From NCBI GenBank assembly GCA_031429035.1, contig JANOYU010000020.1:1-27769 (forward strand): DNA of 27,769 nucleotides, given 5' to 3'. This stretch comes from Methylotenera_A sp031429035. Lineage in GTDB: Bacteria > Pseudomonadota > Gammaproteobacteria > Burkholderiales > Methylophilaceae. The translations under genes and the position numbers were made by a program. The notes below the pieces were generated by a model. That model searched no databases, was not told the DNA's origin, and worked only from the letters and a program-made list of their open reading frames with translations. Positions 15,555-23,234 of the stretch are shown here, piece by piece. The stretch's first letter is position 1. Each line of letters opens with the position of its first letter.

Positions 15555-15739
15555 CGCTTAATACCTTTCCATTTACTGTCTTGCCACTGTTTAAAAAAAG
15601 CTTCACGGCTTAACGGTGCTTCTGCGTCATGTTTATCTGCATGGAAAGATTGATAGTGCGCCAAATAACGCTCGTAAGCGTCATCACCTGAAAGCTCCCG
15701 AATATTTTGCCAGAAAAGTTTAAGTTTTTTAATCATCAT
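15545..15739 (-). CDS. ybdD: YbdD/YjiX family protein (DUF466), CstA partner
   Basis: 64 aa. It has the family pattern FWQNIRELSGDDAYERYLAHY, PLSREAFFKQWQD and the terminal KGIKRCC with the paired cysteines. In E. coli the homologues YbdD and YjiX are encoded directly downstream of the pyruvate transporters CstA and BtsT and are needed for, or associated with, their activity. Here one small membrane-protein gene lies between cstA and this one. The ATGATG at 15736-15739 is the best start (GGA just upstream); the frame stays open further upstream, inside the preceding gene. It overlaps both neighbours, so expression is likely coupled. Confidence 0.88.
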   Translation of the reverse strand: MMIKKLKLFWQNIRELSGDDAYERYLAHYQSFHADKHDAEAPLSREAFFKQWQDSKWKGIKRCC

Positions 15740-16001
15740 TTCCATCAGCTTCATTATTGTTTCTACTAGTAAAACTTTGATTGCCCGCATCAAGCTCAGT
15801 TTTTTCAGGAAATTTTCCAGTAGAGCTTGGTTTTGCCTTGTTGACTAAAATAACTATCAAAGCACCTAATACTGGTATAAAAAATACCAACATAGCTTGA
15901 AGAATCTTTTGTTTATTATCACTTAATTCATCTTTAGTAATTAAGTGAAAGGCCATACAATCAGCCAACAGAATTAAAATTAAAACAAACCCAACCAGCA
16001 T
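15729..16001 (-). CDS. Small two-span membrane protein (PLDc_N-like) between cstA and ybdD
   Basis: 90 aa. Two hydrophobic segments are visible, LVGFVLILILLADCMAF (about 2-18) and MLVFFIPVLGALIVILV (about 37-53), separated by a charged loop (KDELSDNKQK). A polar, disordered C-terminal tail follows, ending NNNEADGNDD. The second span with FFIPVLGALIVILV recalls the phospholipase D N-terminal (PLDc_N) membrane hairpin. The start codon shares one base with the cstA stop (TAATG), so it is translationally coupled to it. It could be an accessory subunit of the transporter; this is only inference from position. Confidence 0.7.
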   Translation of the reverse strand: MLVGFVLILILLADCMAFHLITKDELSDNKQKILQAMLVFFIPVLGALIVILVNKAKPSSTGKFPEKTELDAGNQSFTSRNNNEADGNDD

Positions 16002-18070
16002 TAGTCTCTAACCCATGCATCATCTAAGCGGCAAGCTACATGCGGTGTTTCAGAAAGTGGCAGTACACGCTTACCCTGCAAATGCCTTGCACAAACCCAC
16101 AACATATCAATAATCACAATCCACAACATTGCTACAAAAAACAGTGTTAAATAGGCATCTAAATGCTGATTAAAGATCAGCTGCGGCGCAACTGCGGCCT
16201 TATCTGCAGGCAATAGTCCAGCCGCTAATTTGCTACTTAAATCATTAGCTGCAGCAAAAAAACCAATTCTAATATCATCACTAAAAATCTTTTGCCAAGC
16301 GGCGGTTGATGTAATGATTACCAGCCAAGTCAATGGTAGAGCGGTTACCCAAGCATATTTAAGTTTGCCACTTTTAACCAAAATACCCGTTGCTACACAT
16401 ATGGCAATAGCCGCCAACATTTGGTTCGCAATGCCGAATAGTGGCCACAAAATATTCACACCACCGTTTGGGTCTATCACGCCAATATACAAAAAGTAGC
16501 CCCAACCTGCCACCACGACGGCGCTGGTGAGGATGACGGATGGCATATAAGATGTTTCGCCGAGTTTTTTGTTAAAATTACCCAGCATATCTTGCAACAT
16601 AAAACGCCCCACGCGCGTGCCTGCATCTAGCGTTGTCAATATAAAAATCGCCTCAAACATAATGGCAAAGTGATACCACAGAGCCAATAAATGTTTACCA
16701 AACGCATTACCAAATATACTAGCCATGCCCACCGCCAAGCTTGGCGCGCCACCAGTGCGGGCAAATAAGCTGCTTTCGCCCATATCTTTGGCTAGCTGGT
16801 TCATTTGCTCTACCGTCACTGCATAGCCCCAGCTATTGATTTTTGCAACAGCATCAATCGCCTCTTTACCCACCACACCCGCAGGGCTGTTAATGGCAAA
16901 AAATACGCCAGGCTCTAGCACTGTAGCGGCTATCATGGCCATAATCGCGACGAAAGATTCCAAAAGCATAGCCCCGTAACCTATCATGCGAATATCACGT
17001 TCGTTTGCTAGCAGCTTTGGCGTTGTACCCGAAGCAATTAATGCGTGAAAGCCAGAAATAGCGCCACAAGCAATAGTAATAAATACAAACGGAAATAATT
17101 TTCCACCAAAAATTGGCCCCGTGCCATCTACAAATTGCGTAACGGCAGGCATGTGAATATCGGGGCGCAGTATGATGATAGCGACCGCTAGCAAGATAAT
17201 CGTACCCAGCTTCATATAAGTGCTTAGATAATCACGCGGCGCTAGTAATAGCCACACCGGCAACACAGCGGCGGCAAAGCCGTACACAATAATTGCGTAG
17301 GCTAGCGGCAAGCCATCGTGGTCGAAGTACACACGTAAGGTTTCGTTATGGTCTATCCAGCCACCTGCAAATACGCTCAACAACAACAAAGCCACACCAA
17401 TAGCAGAGGCTTCCAGCACCTGCCCTGGGCGAATATTGCGCATATAAATACCAATTAGCATGGCAATTGGAATAGTAGCCGCTACGGTAGAAGTGGCCCA
17501 CGGGCTATGTTTCATGGCGTTTACCACCACTAAACCCAGCACTGCGATTAAGATAATCATAATTAGAAACGTACCAACAAGCGCCGCCGTGCCGCCAATA
17601 ACGCCAATTTCATCACGCGCCATTTGGCCTAAGCTTCTGCCGTCTCTACGCGTCGAGAAAAACAGCGTCACCATATCTTGCACCGCGCCGCCAAGTACCG
17701 CGCCAATTAGTATCCACAAAGTACCAGGAAGGTATCCAAATTGTGCCGCTAGCGTTGGGCCTACCAGCGGGCCAGGGCCAGCAATAGCCGCAAAATGGTG
17801 GCCAAATACCACCCATTTATTGGTGGGCACAAAATCGCGGCCATTGTCTAGCCGTTCAGCTGGCGTGGCACGCGTTTCATCTATTACCAATACTTTTGCG
17901 GCAATCCATGCCGCATAAAAACGGTATGCAATGGCATAAATACATACCGCGGCGGTAATTAACCATAGCGCGTTTATACTTTCGCCACGGTTTAAGGCGA
18001 TGATACTTAAGGCAAAAAGCCCCAGTAAACCAACAGCCAGCCAAACGATTATTTTAAGATTTTTATGCAT
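16001..18070 (-). CDS. cstA: CstA family carbon-starvation / pyruvate transporter
   Basis: 689 aa from ATG 18070. It is a large polytopic inner-membrane protein with about 16-18 hydrophobic segments. Known relatives import pyruvate and possibly peptides during carbon starvation. Diagnostic blocks are FVPTNKWVVFGHHFAAIAGPG (key residues GHHFAAIAGPGP), LVGPTLAAQFGYLPG, GAVLGGAVQDMVTLFFSTRRDG, GAISGFHALIASGTTPK, FEAIFILTTLDAGTRVGRF and LWPLFGIANQMLAAIA. A GTG 36 bases upstream is possible, but it would add a polar leader absent from the family. It is divergent from the ABC exporter across 124 bp. Three short overlapping genes follow. Confidence 0.95.
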   Translation of the reverse strand: MHKNLKIIVWLAVGLLGLFALSIIALNRGESINALWLITAAVCIYAIAYRFYAAWIAAKVLVIDETRATPAERLDNGRDFVPTNKWVVFGHHFAAIAGPGPLVGPTLAAQFGYLPGTLWILIGAVLGGAVQDMVTLFFSTRRDGRSLGQMARDEIGVIGGTAALVGTFLIMIILIAVLGLVVVNAMKHSPWATSTVAATIPIAMLIGIYMRNIRPGQVLEASAIGVALLLLSVFAGGWIDHNETLRVYFDHDGLPLAYAIIVYGFAAAVLPVWLLLAPRDYLSTYMKLGTIILLAVAIIILRPDIHMPAVTQFVDGTGPIFGGKLFPFVFITIACGAISGFHALIASGTTPKLLANERDIRMIGYGAMLLESFVAIMAMIAATVLEPGVFFAINSPAGVVGKEAIDAVAKINSWGYAVTVEQMNQLAKDMGESSLFARTGGAPSLAVGMASIFGNAFGKHLLALWYHFAIMFEAIFILTTLDAGTRVGRFMLQDMLGNFNKKLGETSYMPSVILTSAVVVAGWGYFLYIGVIDPNGGVNILWPLFGIANQMLAAIAICVATGILVKSGKLKYAWVTALPLTWLVIITSTAAWQKIFSDDIRIGFFAAANDLSSKLAAGLLPADKAAVAPQLIFNQHLDAYLTLFFVAMLWIVIIDMLWVCARHLQGKRVLPLSETPHVACRLDDAWVRD

Positions 18071-18194
18071 AACAACGCTTTCACAATTTACGTCAGTATA
18101 AATCACTCTGGTGCTTGAACCTAGTAGGCGAATCTAGCTCAATAGTTTTGCTAGCTAGTGCTACACTGTTTACTTAATCTTACACAAAATTAAC

Positions 18195-20024
18195 ATGCCA
18201 ACTGGTACCGATAACGCTACAAAATTAGCCCTTAACACGACTGATAAACCAGCAACAAAAAAACTGTCTTCTTTAAATGCGCTTTGGCCTTTTTTAAAGC
18301 CCTATCGCGCTAAAGTGTTGCAAGCATTTGTGTTGTTAACGCTGGGCTCGGCCACGCTATTATTAGTGCCGCTGGCGTTTCGTGATTTAATTGATTTTGG
18401 CTTTATAAGCAACCCAACCGCCGCTGCTTCACATAAAGGCTTATTAGGCAATTTAAGTTTAAATGGCCATTTTTTGGTGATGATGGTGCTGGCAACGTTT
18501 TGGGCGTTGATGATTGCGTGGCGTTATTATACGGTTTCATGGCTGGGCGAGCGCACCACTGCTGATTTACGTAGTGCGGTATATGCACGCGTAATGACGC
18601 AAAGCCCGCAATTTTTTGAAACCACCCAAACGGGCGAAGTATTAAGCCGCTTAACGGGCGACACCACGCTGATTCAAACCGTGGTTGGCAGCTCGGTTTC
18701 GATGGGGCTTCGCAGCTTGTTTCAGTTTACGGGCGGCATGATTATGCTGGCAGTGACTAATTTTTATTTATTTTCACTCAACATTGGCTTAATGTTACTA
18801 CTGATTTTGCCAATTATTTTGATCGGCCGCAAAGTCAAAAAATTATCACGCGAAAGCCAAGACCGCATTGCCGATAGCAGCGCCATGGCGGGCGAGATTT
18901 TAAATGCCATGCCCACCGTACAATCTTATAGCCAAGAACACGCTGAAATTGCACGATTTAGTAAAAGTGCTGATTTAAGTTTTGCCACCGCCTTAAAACG
19001 TGTCAAAGTGCGCTCAATGTTAACGGTAATTATGGTCACCGCAATTTTAGGCACCATTATTTTTGTATTGTGGATAGGTGCGCGCCAAGTAGCCGCAGGT
19101 AGCATGACAGGCGGTGAGCTGGCGTCGTTCGTATTATATGCATTGATGGTGGCAGGTGCTGTGGGCACCATGGCAGAAGTGTGGGGCGAGATTATGCGCG
19201 CAGCGGGCGCAACAGAACGGCTAATTGAGTTGCTGCATGCTGATGCAGCGATTAAAGAACCTGCCAACGCGCAACAGCTATTAAACCCCAAACAAGCGGC
19301 AATTAGCTTTAAAAACGTGGTGTTTCATTACCCATCGCGTCCGCAAATTGCCGCGCTAGATAATATTAGTTTGGACATTGCTGCTGGTGAAACTATCGCT
19401 TTGGTAGGCCCAAGCGGCGCGGGTAAAACCACACTGTTTCAATGCTTATTAAGGTTTTACGAGGCGCAATCGGGCAGCATTACCATTAACGGCCAAGCAA
19501 TTGCCTCGCTAAGCCTCAAAACCCTGCGCGACAGCATAGGTATAGTCCCGCAAGACGCAGTGATATTTTCTGCCAATGCGCTAGAAAATATTCGCTATGG
19601 CAAGCCAACGGCAACTGATGATGAAGTAATTGCCGCAGCTAAAGCCGCGCAAGTGGATGAATTTATTCACAAATTACCTGACGGTTACCAAACTTTTCTT
19701 GGCGAACGCGGCACAAGATTAAGTGGCGGCCAACGCCAACGCATCTCAATTGCGCGAGCTATTTTAAAAGATGCACCGATTTTATTGTTGGATGAAGCCA
19801 CCAGCGCACTAGATGCCGAAAGCGAAATTTTAGTACAACAAGGCTTAGAAGCAGCTATGCAAGGCAGAACAACTTTGATGATTGCGCACCGATTAAGCAC
19901 GGTGCAAAAAGCCAATAGAATTGTTGTGCTTGAAAATGGTAAAATTGTAGAAACTGGCAGCGCGACACAGCTTAAGCAACAAGGCGGTTTATACGCGCGA
20001 TTAGCCACATTACAACTTACTTAA
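18195..20024 (+). CDS. MsbA-like ABC exporter (fused permease and ATPase)
   Basis: 609 aa. It is a half-size ABC-B exporter, acting as a homodimer in the inner membrane. The membrane domain (about 30-340) has six spans and the coupling segments FFETTQTGEVLSRLTGDT and EILNAMPTVQSYSQE. The ATPase domain (about 365-600) has Walker A GPSGAGKT (405-412), Q-loop VPQD (451-454), signature LSGGQRQ (509-515), Walker B ILLLDE (529-534), D-loop SALD and switch His565. All catalytic residues are present. It resembles the ABCB-BAC (TIGR02204-type) group; the cargo cannot be read, but lipids, lipid-linked compounds or drugs are typical. The SEC-C/TPR gene follows 13 bases on. Confidence 0.93.
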   Translation: MPTGTDNATKLALNTTDKPATKKLSSLNALWPFLKPYRAKVLQAFVLLTLGSATLLLVPLAFRDLIDFGFISNPTAAASHKGLLGNLSLNGHFLVMMVLATFWALMIAWRYYTVSWLGERTTADLRSAVYARVMTQSPQFFETTQTGEVLSRLTGDTTLIQTVVGSSVSMGLRSLFQFTGGMIMLAVTNFYLFSLNIGLMLLLILPIILIGRKVKKLSRESQDRIADSSAMAGEILNAMPTVQSYSQEHAEIARFSKSADLSFATALKRVKVRSMLTVIMVTAILGTIIFVLWIGARQVAAGSMTGGELASFVLYALMVAGAVGTMAEVWGEIMRAAGATERLIELLHADAAIKEPANAQQLLNPKQAAISFKNVVFHYPSRPQIAALDNISLDIAAGETIALVGPSGAGKTTLFQCLLRFYEAQSGSITINGQAIASLSLKTLRDSIGIVPQDAVIFSANALENIRYGKPTATDDEVIAAAKAAQVDEFIHKLPDGYQTFLGERGTRLSGGQRQRISIARAILKDAPILLLDEATSALDAESEILVQQGLEAAMQGRTTLMIAHRLSTVQKANRIVVLENGKIVETGSATQLKQQGGLYARLATLQLT

Positions 20025-20037
20025 ATACAAAACAATA

Positions 20038-21573
20038 ATGACTTCTAAAATTGGCAGAAATAACCCTTGCCCATGTGGCAGTGGCAAAAAATATAAACAA
20101 TGTTGCGAGGCAACAGGCGCAAATATTCCAGCCGCACCTGCCAACTTTAACCCGCAACATGCACTACAAAGTGCAATGGCTTACCACCAAGCAGGTAATT
20201 TGCAGCAAGCCGAGCTGCTTTATAAGCAAGTATTGCGTGCGCAACCCAAACAGGCCGATGCACTGCATTTGCTGGGCTTAATTGCTAAGCAAAAGGGTGA
20301 TTTTAAAACCGCGGTACAATTAATGAAACAGTCTTTAACGCAAAATCCGAATTATGTTGAGGCTTATGTCAATTTAGGCGCGACCTATCAAGAAGTTGAT
20401 AACTTAAACGAAGCCGCTGATTGCTATCGCAAAGCGCTCACATTGCGCCCCAATTATGCCGAGGTACACAGCAACTTGGGCGTAGTGTTAAAAGCGCAAA
20501 ATAATCTGCATGCTTCGGCTGCCAGCTTCGTTAACGCACTAAAAATTAACCCAAACTCGGTTGAGGCTTTTGCAAATTTAGATACGCTACTAAAAGAACA
20601 AGCCGCGCCTGACGAAGCGCTAACTTATTACCGCCAAGTGTTGGCGATTACCCCCACTAATATTGCCGCGCAGCAAGGCGCTTACCTAAGTTTAACGCGC
20701 ACCGTGCCAGAATGGCATGTGCCGATGATGAACGAGCAACACCGCAACCAAGCTTATTTTGATGCGCTAAAAGCGGTGGTTAAAAAAGATTCAAGCGTGT
20801 TTGAAATTGGCACGGGCTCTGGGCTGCTGGCGATGATGGCAGCCAAGCTAGGCGCAAAACAAGTGGTGACATGCGAAAGCGTGCCGCTGATTGCCGAAAC
20901 TGCACAGCAAATTGTAAAAGACAATCAATTTGAAAAAACGATTAAAGTGATTATCAAAAAATCTACCGACATCAGCATTGGCGTGGAGCTTGAGGCGAAA
21001 GCCGATATATTGGTCTCCGAAATATTCTCAAGTGAATTATTGGGCGAGCATGTTTTACCATGTTTAGAAGACGCAAAACGCAGATTGTTAAAACCCAATG
21101 GCAAAGTGATTCCCGCTGCTGGCAGCATTATGATAGCGCTTTTTACGGGCGATGATATTAAGCGCAATTTGCTAGTTGAAGATGCATTCGGCTTTAACTT
21201 GCAAGGCTTTAACAAAATTGTTTCGCAAAAACGTATGATTGCGCGCAACGATTTGAATATTGAGTTACTAAGCGATGGCATAGCGGCGTTTAATTTTGAT
21301 TTTGAGGGTGAAAGTGCATTCCCCGCCCAAACTAAAAGCCTAGAAATATCTGTAAAAAACAGCGGTCTTTGTTACGGTTTAGTGCAATGGATGCAATTGG
21401 ATATGAATGGCGACCAACAAGTCATGTTCGAAAATCACCCATCGCAAACATCCAAAGTCTCTAATTGGCAACAATGCGCCTATTTATTTGACGCGCCAAT
21501 TGCGGTAAAAGCGGGGCAAGTTTTGCTGGTAAATGCCGCACATAACCGCGCTGTGCCTTGGTTTTGGTTATAG
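20038..21573 (+). CDS. SEC-C / TPR / PRMT-like methyltransferase fusion protein
   Basis: 511 aa with three parts. A SEC-C zinc-binding motif, CxCx8CC, lies at C11, C13, C22 and C23. About five tetratricopeptide repeats follow (about 40-210; for example DALHLLGLIAKQKGDFKTAV and EAYVNLGATYQEVDNLNEA). A Rossmann methyltransferase comes next: VPEWHVPMMNEQHRNQAYFD, motif I VFEIGTGSGLLA (254-265), acidic E280, and SEIFSSELLGE with E328 and E337 nine apart, like the double-E loop of protein arginine methyltransferases. The C-terminal beta-barrel-like part has SNW (475-477) where PRMTs have THW. The architecture resembles eukaryotic PRMT7/PRMT9, the latter also with TPRs. Arginine methylation is an inference; another protein substrate is possible. 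It is probably co-transcribed with the exporter. Confidence 0.85.
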   Translation: MTSKIGRNNPCPCGSGKKYKQCCEATGANIPAAPANFNPQHALQSAMAYHQAGNLQQAELLYKQVLRAQPKQADALHLLGLIAKQKGDFKTAVQLMKQSLTQNPNYVEAYVNLGATYQEVDNLNEAADCYRKALTLRPNYAEVHSNLGVVLKAQNNLHASAASFVNALKINPNSVEAFANLDTLLKEQAAPDEALTYYRQVLAITPTNIAAQQGAYLSLTRTVPEWHVPMMNEQHRNQAYFDALKAVVKKDSSVFEIGTGSGLLAMMAAKLGAKQVVTCESVPLIAETAQQIVKDNQFEKTIKVIIKKSTDISIGVELEAKADILVSEIFSSELLGEHVLPCLEDAKRRLLKPNGKVIPAAGSIMIALFTGDDIKRNLLVEDAFGFNLQGFNKIVSQKRMIARNDLNIELLSDGIAAFNFDFEGESAFPAQTKSLEISVKNSGLCYGLVQWMQLDMNGDQQVMFENHPSQTSKVSNWQQCAYLFDAPIAVKAGQVLLVNAAHNRAVPWFWL

Positions 21574-21622
21574 GGTTTTATTTTGACAGTATTCAATAAT
21601 ATTTACATATAACATTATTAAC

Positions 21623-21661
21623 ATGCCCTACAAGCCAATATCTATGCGGCTCACAGAGCAT
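21623..21661. repeat. 39-bp dispersed hairpin repeat, copy 1
   Basis: Arms ATGCCCTACAAGCC and GGCTCACAGAGCAT surround an 11-base loop AATATCTATGC. Ten of 14 arm positions pair. A second copy is at 26573-26611: read on the opposite strand it matches this one at 31 of 39 positions, including most of the loop, so the two are inverted copies of one element. It lies between the convergent SEC-C/TPR and radC genes and might also weaken read-through. Confidence 0.7.
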
Positions 21662-21687
21662 CATTTTTTGTACGTAGTAAATATGTA

Positions 21688-22362
21688 TTAAAGCAAACCT
21701 TTTTGCGAGAACGACAACGTGTTGTTTCCTGCCACAATAAAGTGATCCAGCACTTTCACATCCACTAAATCTAGCGCTTGTTTCAATTGCTTGGTTAGCA
21801 GCTCATCGGCGCTGCTTTGTTGCACACTGCCTGTGGGATGATTGTGTGCAAAAATGACTGCAGCGGCGTTGTGGTGCAAGGCGCGCTTCAGCACCTCGCG
21901 TGGGTAAACGCTGGTTTGCGTAAGTGTTCCGCTAAACATTTCCTCAGTTGCCAGCAACCGATTCTGCGTATCTAAAAACAATACCAAAAATACTTCTTTT
22001 GTTAGGCTGCCCAGCTTTAACACCAAGTAATCGCGCACTGCTTGCGGTGAGCTTAATACATCGCGCACTTGTAATTGCTCGTTTAGCGCGCGGCGGCTCA
22101 TTTCAAAAATAGCCTGCAACTGCACGTATTTACTGCTGCCTATGCCATGTACTTGGCTTAACTCGTGCTCGGTGGCAGCAAAAATATCATTAAGGCTGCC
22201 AAATTTTTTTAGCAAATCACGCGCTAAATCGACCGCGCTTTTGCCCACCACGCCCACGCGTAAAAATATCGCTAGCAGTTCAGCGTCTGACAATGCTTCT
22301 GCGCCCAGTTCTATCAGCTTCTCTCTAGGGCGCTCGGCAGCCGGCCAATCGGTTATTGCCAT
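21688..22362 (-). CDS. radC: RadC family JAB/MPN-domain protein
   Basis: 224 aa, the typical length. The N-terminal UPF0758 helical region (ITDWPAAERPREKLIELGAE starts it; helix-hairpin-helix VHGIGSSKYVQLQA near 71-84) is followed by the JAB domain with the JAMM motif HNHPTG (173-178) and D186, which predicts zinc binding. It is annotated historically as a DNA repair protein, but its role is unresolved. The start is ATG at 22362 with AGAAGGAATC just upstream on the minus strand. That ribosome-binding site lies within the right-hand arm of a putative miniature element. Confidence 0.95.
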   Translation of the reverse strand: MAITDWPAAERPREKLIELGAEALSDAELLAIFLRVGVVGKSAVDLARDLLKKFGSLNDIFAATEHELSQVHGIGSSKYVQLQAIFEMSRRALNEQLQVRDVLSSPQAVRDYLVLKLGSLTKEVFLVLFLDTQNRLLATEEMFSGTLTQTSVYPREVLKRALHHNAAAVIFAHNHPTGSVQQSSADELLTKQLKQALDLVDVKVLDHFIVAGNNTLSFSQKGLL

Positions 22363-22365
22363 TTC

Positions 22366-22469
22366 GATTCCTTCTCAAAACAAAAAAGTACAAGGCAAAC
22401 AAGTGAAGACAGTATATTCATACGGCAAGCGAAGTTTAACGCAGTAATTTTTTATTTTCAGAAGGAATC
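22366..22469. mobile_element. Candidate 104-bp MITE-like element with terminal inverted repeats
   Basis: GATTCCTTCT at 22366-22375 and its exact reverse complement AGAAGGAATC at 22460-22469 form 10-bp perfect ends, extending to 14 of 15 bases with AAAA on the inner side. The pentamer ATTTC flanks the element on both sides (22361-22365 and 22470-22474), as a 5-bp target duplication would. The element fills exactly the spacer between radC and the metallopeptidase gene: one end supplies the radC ribosome-binding site, the other part of the upstream gene's stop. It could still be chance. Confidence 0.45.
22411..22439 (-). promoter_or_regulatory. Candidate sigma-70 promoter of radC
   Basis: On the minus strand TTAAAC (22434-22439) is followed after exactly 17 bases by TATACT (22411-22416), giving a start near 22404 and a leader of about 42 bases before the radC ATG. 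The -10 box is good; the -35 box is weak. It lies inside the putative miniature element, which would therefore carry the promoter of radC. Confidence 0.4.
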
Positions 22470-23232
22470 ATTTCAACCAGCCAATTTCACGCGCCGTCAT
22501 TTCGCCGACCAAAGTTTGGTTTAAACTTTTTGGTATATCAGCTTTGTTTTCAGTTATGGCCACGCGCCCACCCATCAGCTCAGCAAAATCTTGTGGATAA
22601 CGTGGTTGTTTTTCTGGCTCGGCATAACCCTCTGGGTATGCTGGCAGCGTTGTTTCTAAATCATATTTATCTGTTGCCGTTAATGTGTGCAATAACTCAT
22701 GTGCGGTAATCACTAAATTTTGCTTGGCATAGCCAACATCGCCAAACAAATTTACCCGCCCAATGCGGCCTTGGGCAATAGCGGTGGAGTGGCTTAAAAC
22801 CTTATGAGTTGCTGGGTTGTGGTACAACAAATATAGCTTAATATCGGGCTTCACATTCACTTTTGGGCTGTTATTAAAAGCAAATAACCTAAATTTTAAG
22901 CTCCAAATAATGGTGCTAAATACGCTACCATTTTCGGGTGGCGCGGGTGGAACTTCATCGACAACTGCACCCAATTGCACCTCTACTGGGCGCCGCATAC
23001 CCAAATTATAACGCGCGCCTTCCTCGGCAAAATATTCTGCCATTGGCTCAAAATCATCGCGTGACAGTGTTTTAATGTAAGTGCCCACTTCATTGCTGGC
23101 ATCGGCATTAATTGGGTATATGACGACATAAAAATTATCTTTCCAATCTAAATCGGCTTTATCTAAAAATGTCTGCTGAATAACGGTAGCTAAAATGATG
23201 AGCAAAATAAAAACTCTAATTGTTTTAAACAT
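22468..23232 (-). CDS. Membrane-anchored putative zinc metallopeptidase (HExxH)
   Basis: 254 aa. An uncleaved signal anchor is likely at about 5-22 (IRVFILLIILATVIQQTF), leaving a periplasmic domain. Within it, ITAHELLHTLTATDKYD contains HELLH (178-182) with D188 at the third-ligand spacing HExxHx5D seen in some metzincins such as snapalysin. M220 in AELMGG could be the Met-turn. The usual glycine of the metzincin motif is replaced by T185. I recognise no named family. The start lies 2 bases after the PEP-synthase-like gene's stop, so the two form an operon. Alternative: a non-peptidase zincin fold. Confidence 0.7.
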   Translation of the reverse strand: MFKTIRVFILLIILATVIQQTFLDKADLDWKDNFYVVIYPINADASNEVGTYIKTLSRDDFEPMAEYFAEEGARYNLGMRRPVEVQLGAVVDEVPPAPPENGSVFSTIIWSLKFRLFAFNNSPKVNVKPDIKLYLLYHNPATHKVLSHSTAIAQGRIGRVNLFGDVGYAKQNLVITAHELLHTLTATDKYDLETTLPAYPEGYAEPEKQPRYPQDFAELMGGRVAITENKADIPKSLNQTLVGEMTAREIGWLK

Positions 23233-23234
23233 AC

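Noticed and set aside
17460..17918. 152-codon plus-strand frame opposite cstA
   Set aside because: Its composition mirrors the hydrophobic codons of cstA on the other strand and no start signal is present.
18144..18176. Possible promoter TTGCTA-17-TACTTA for the ABC exporter
   Set aside because: The -10 match is poor and alternative registers in the same AT-rich spacer score about as well; not reliable enough to annotate.
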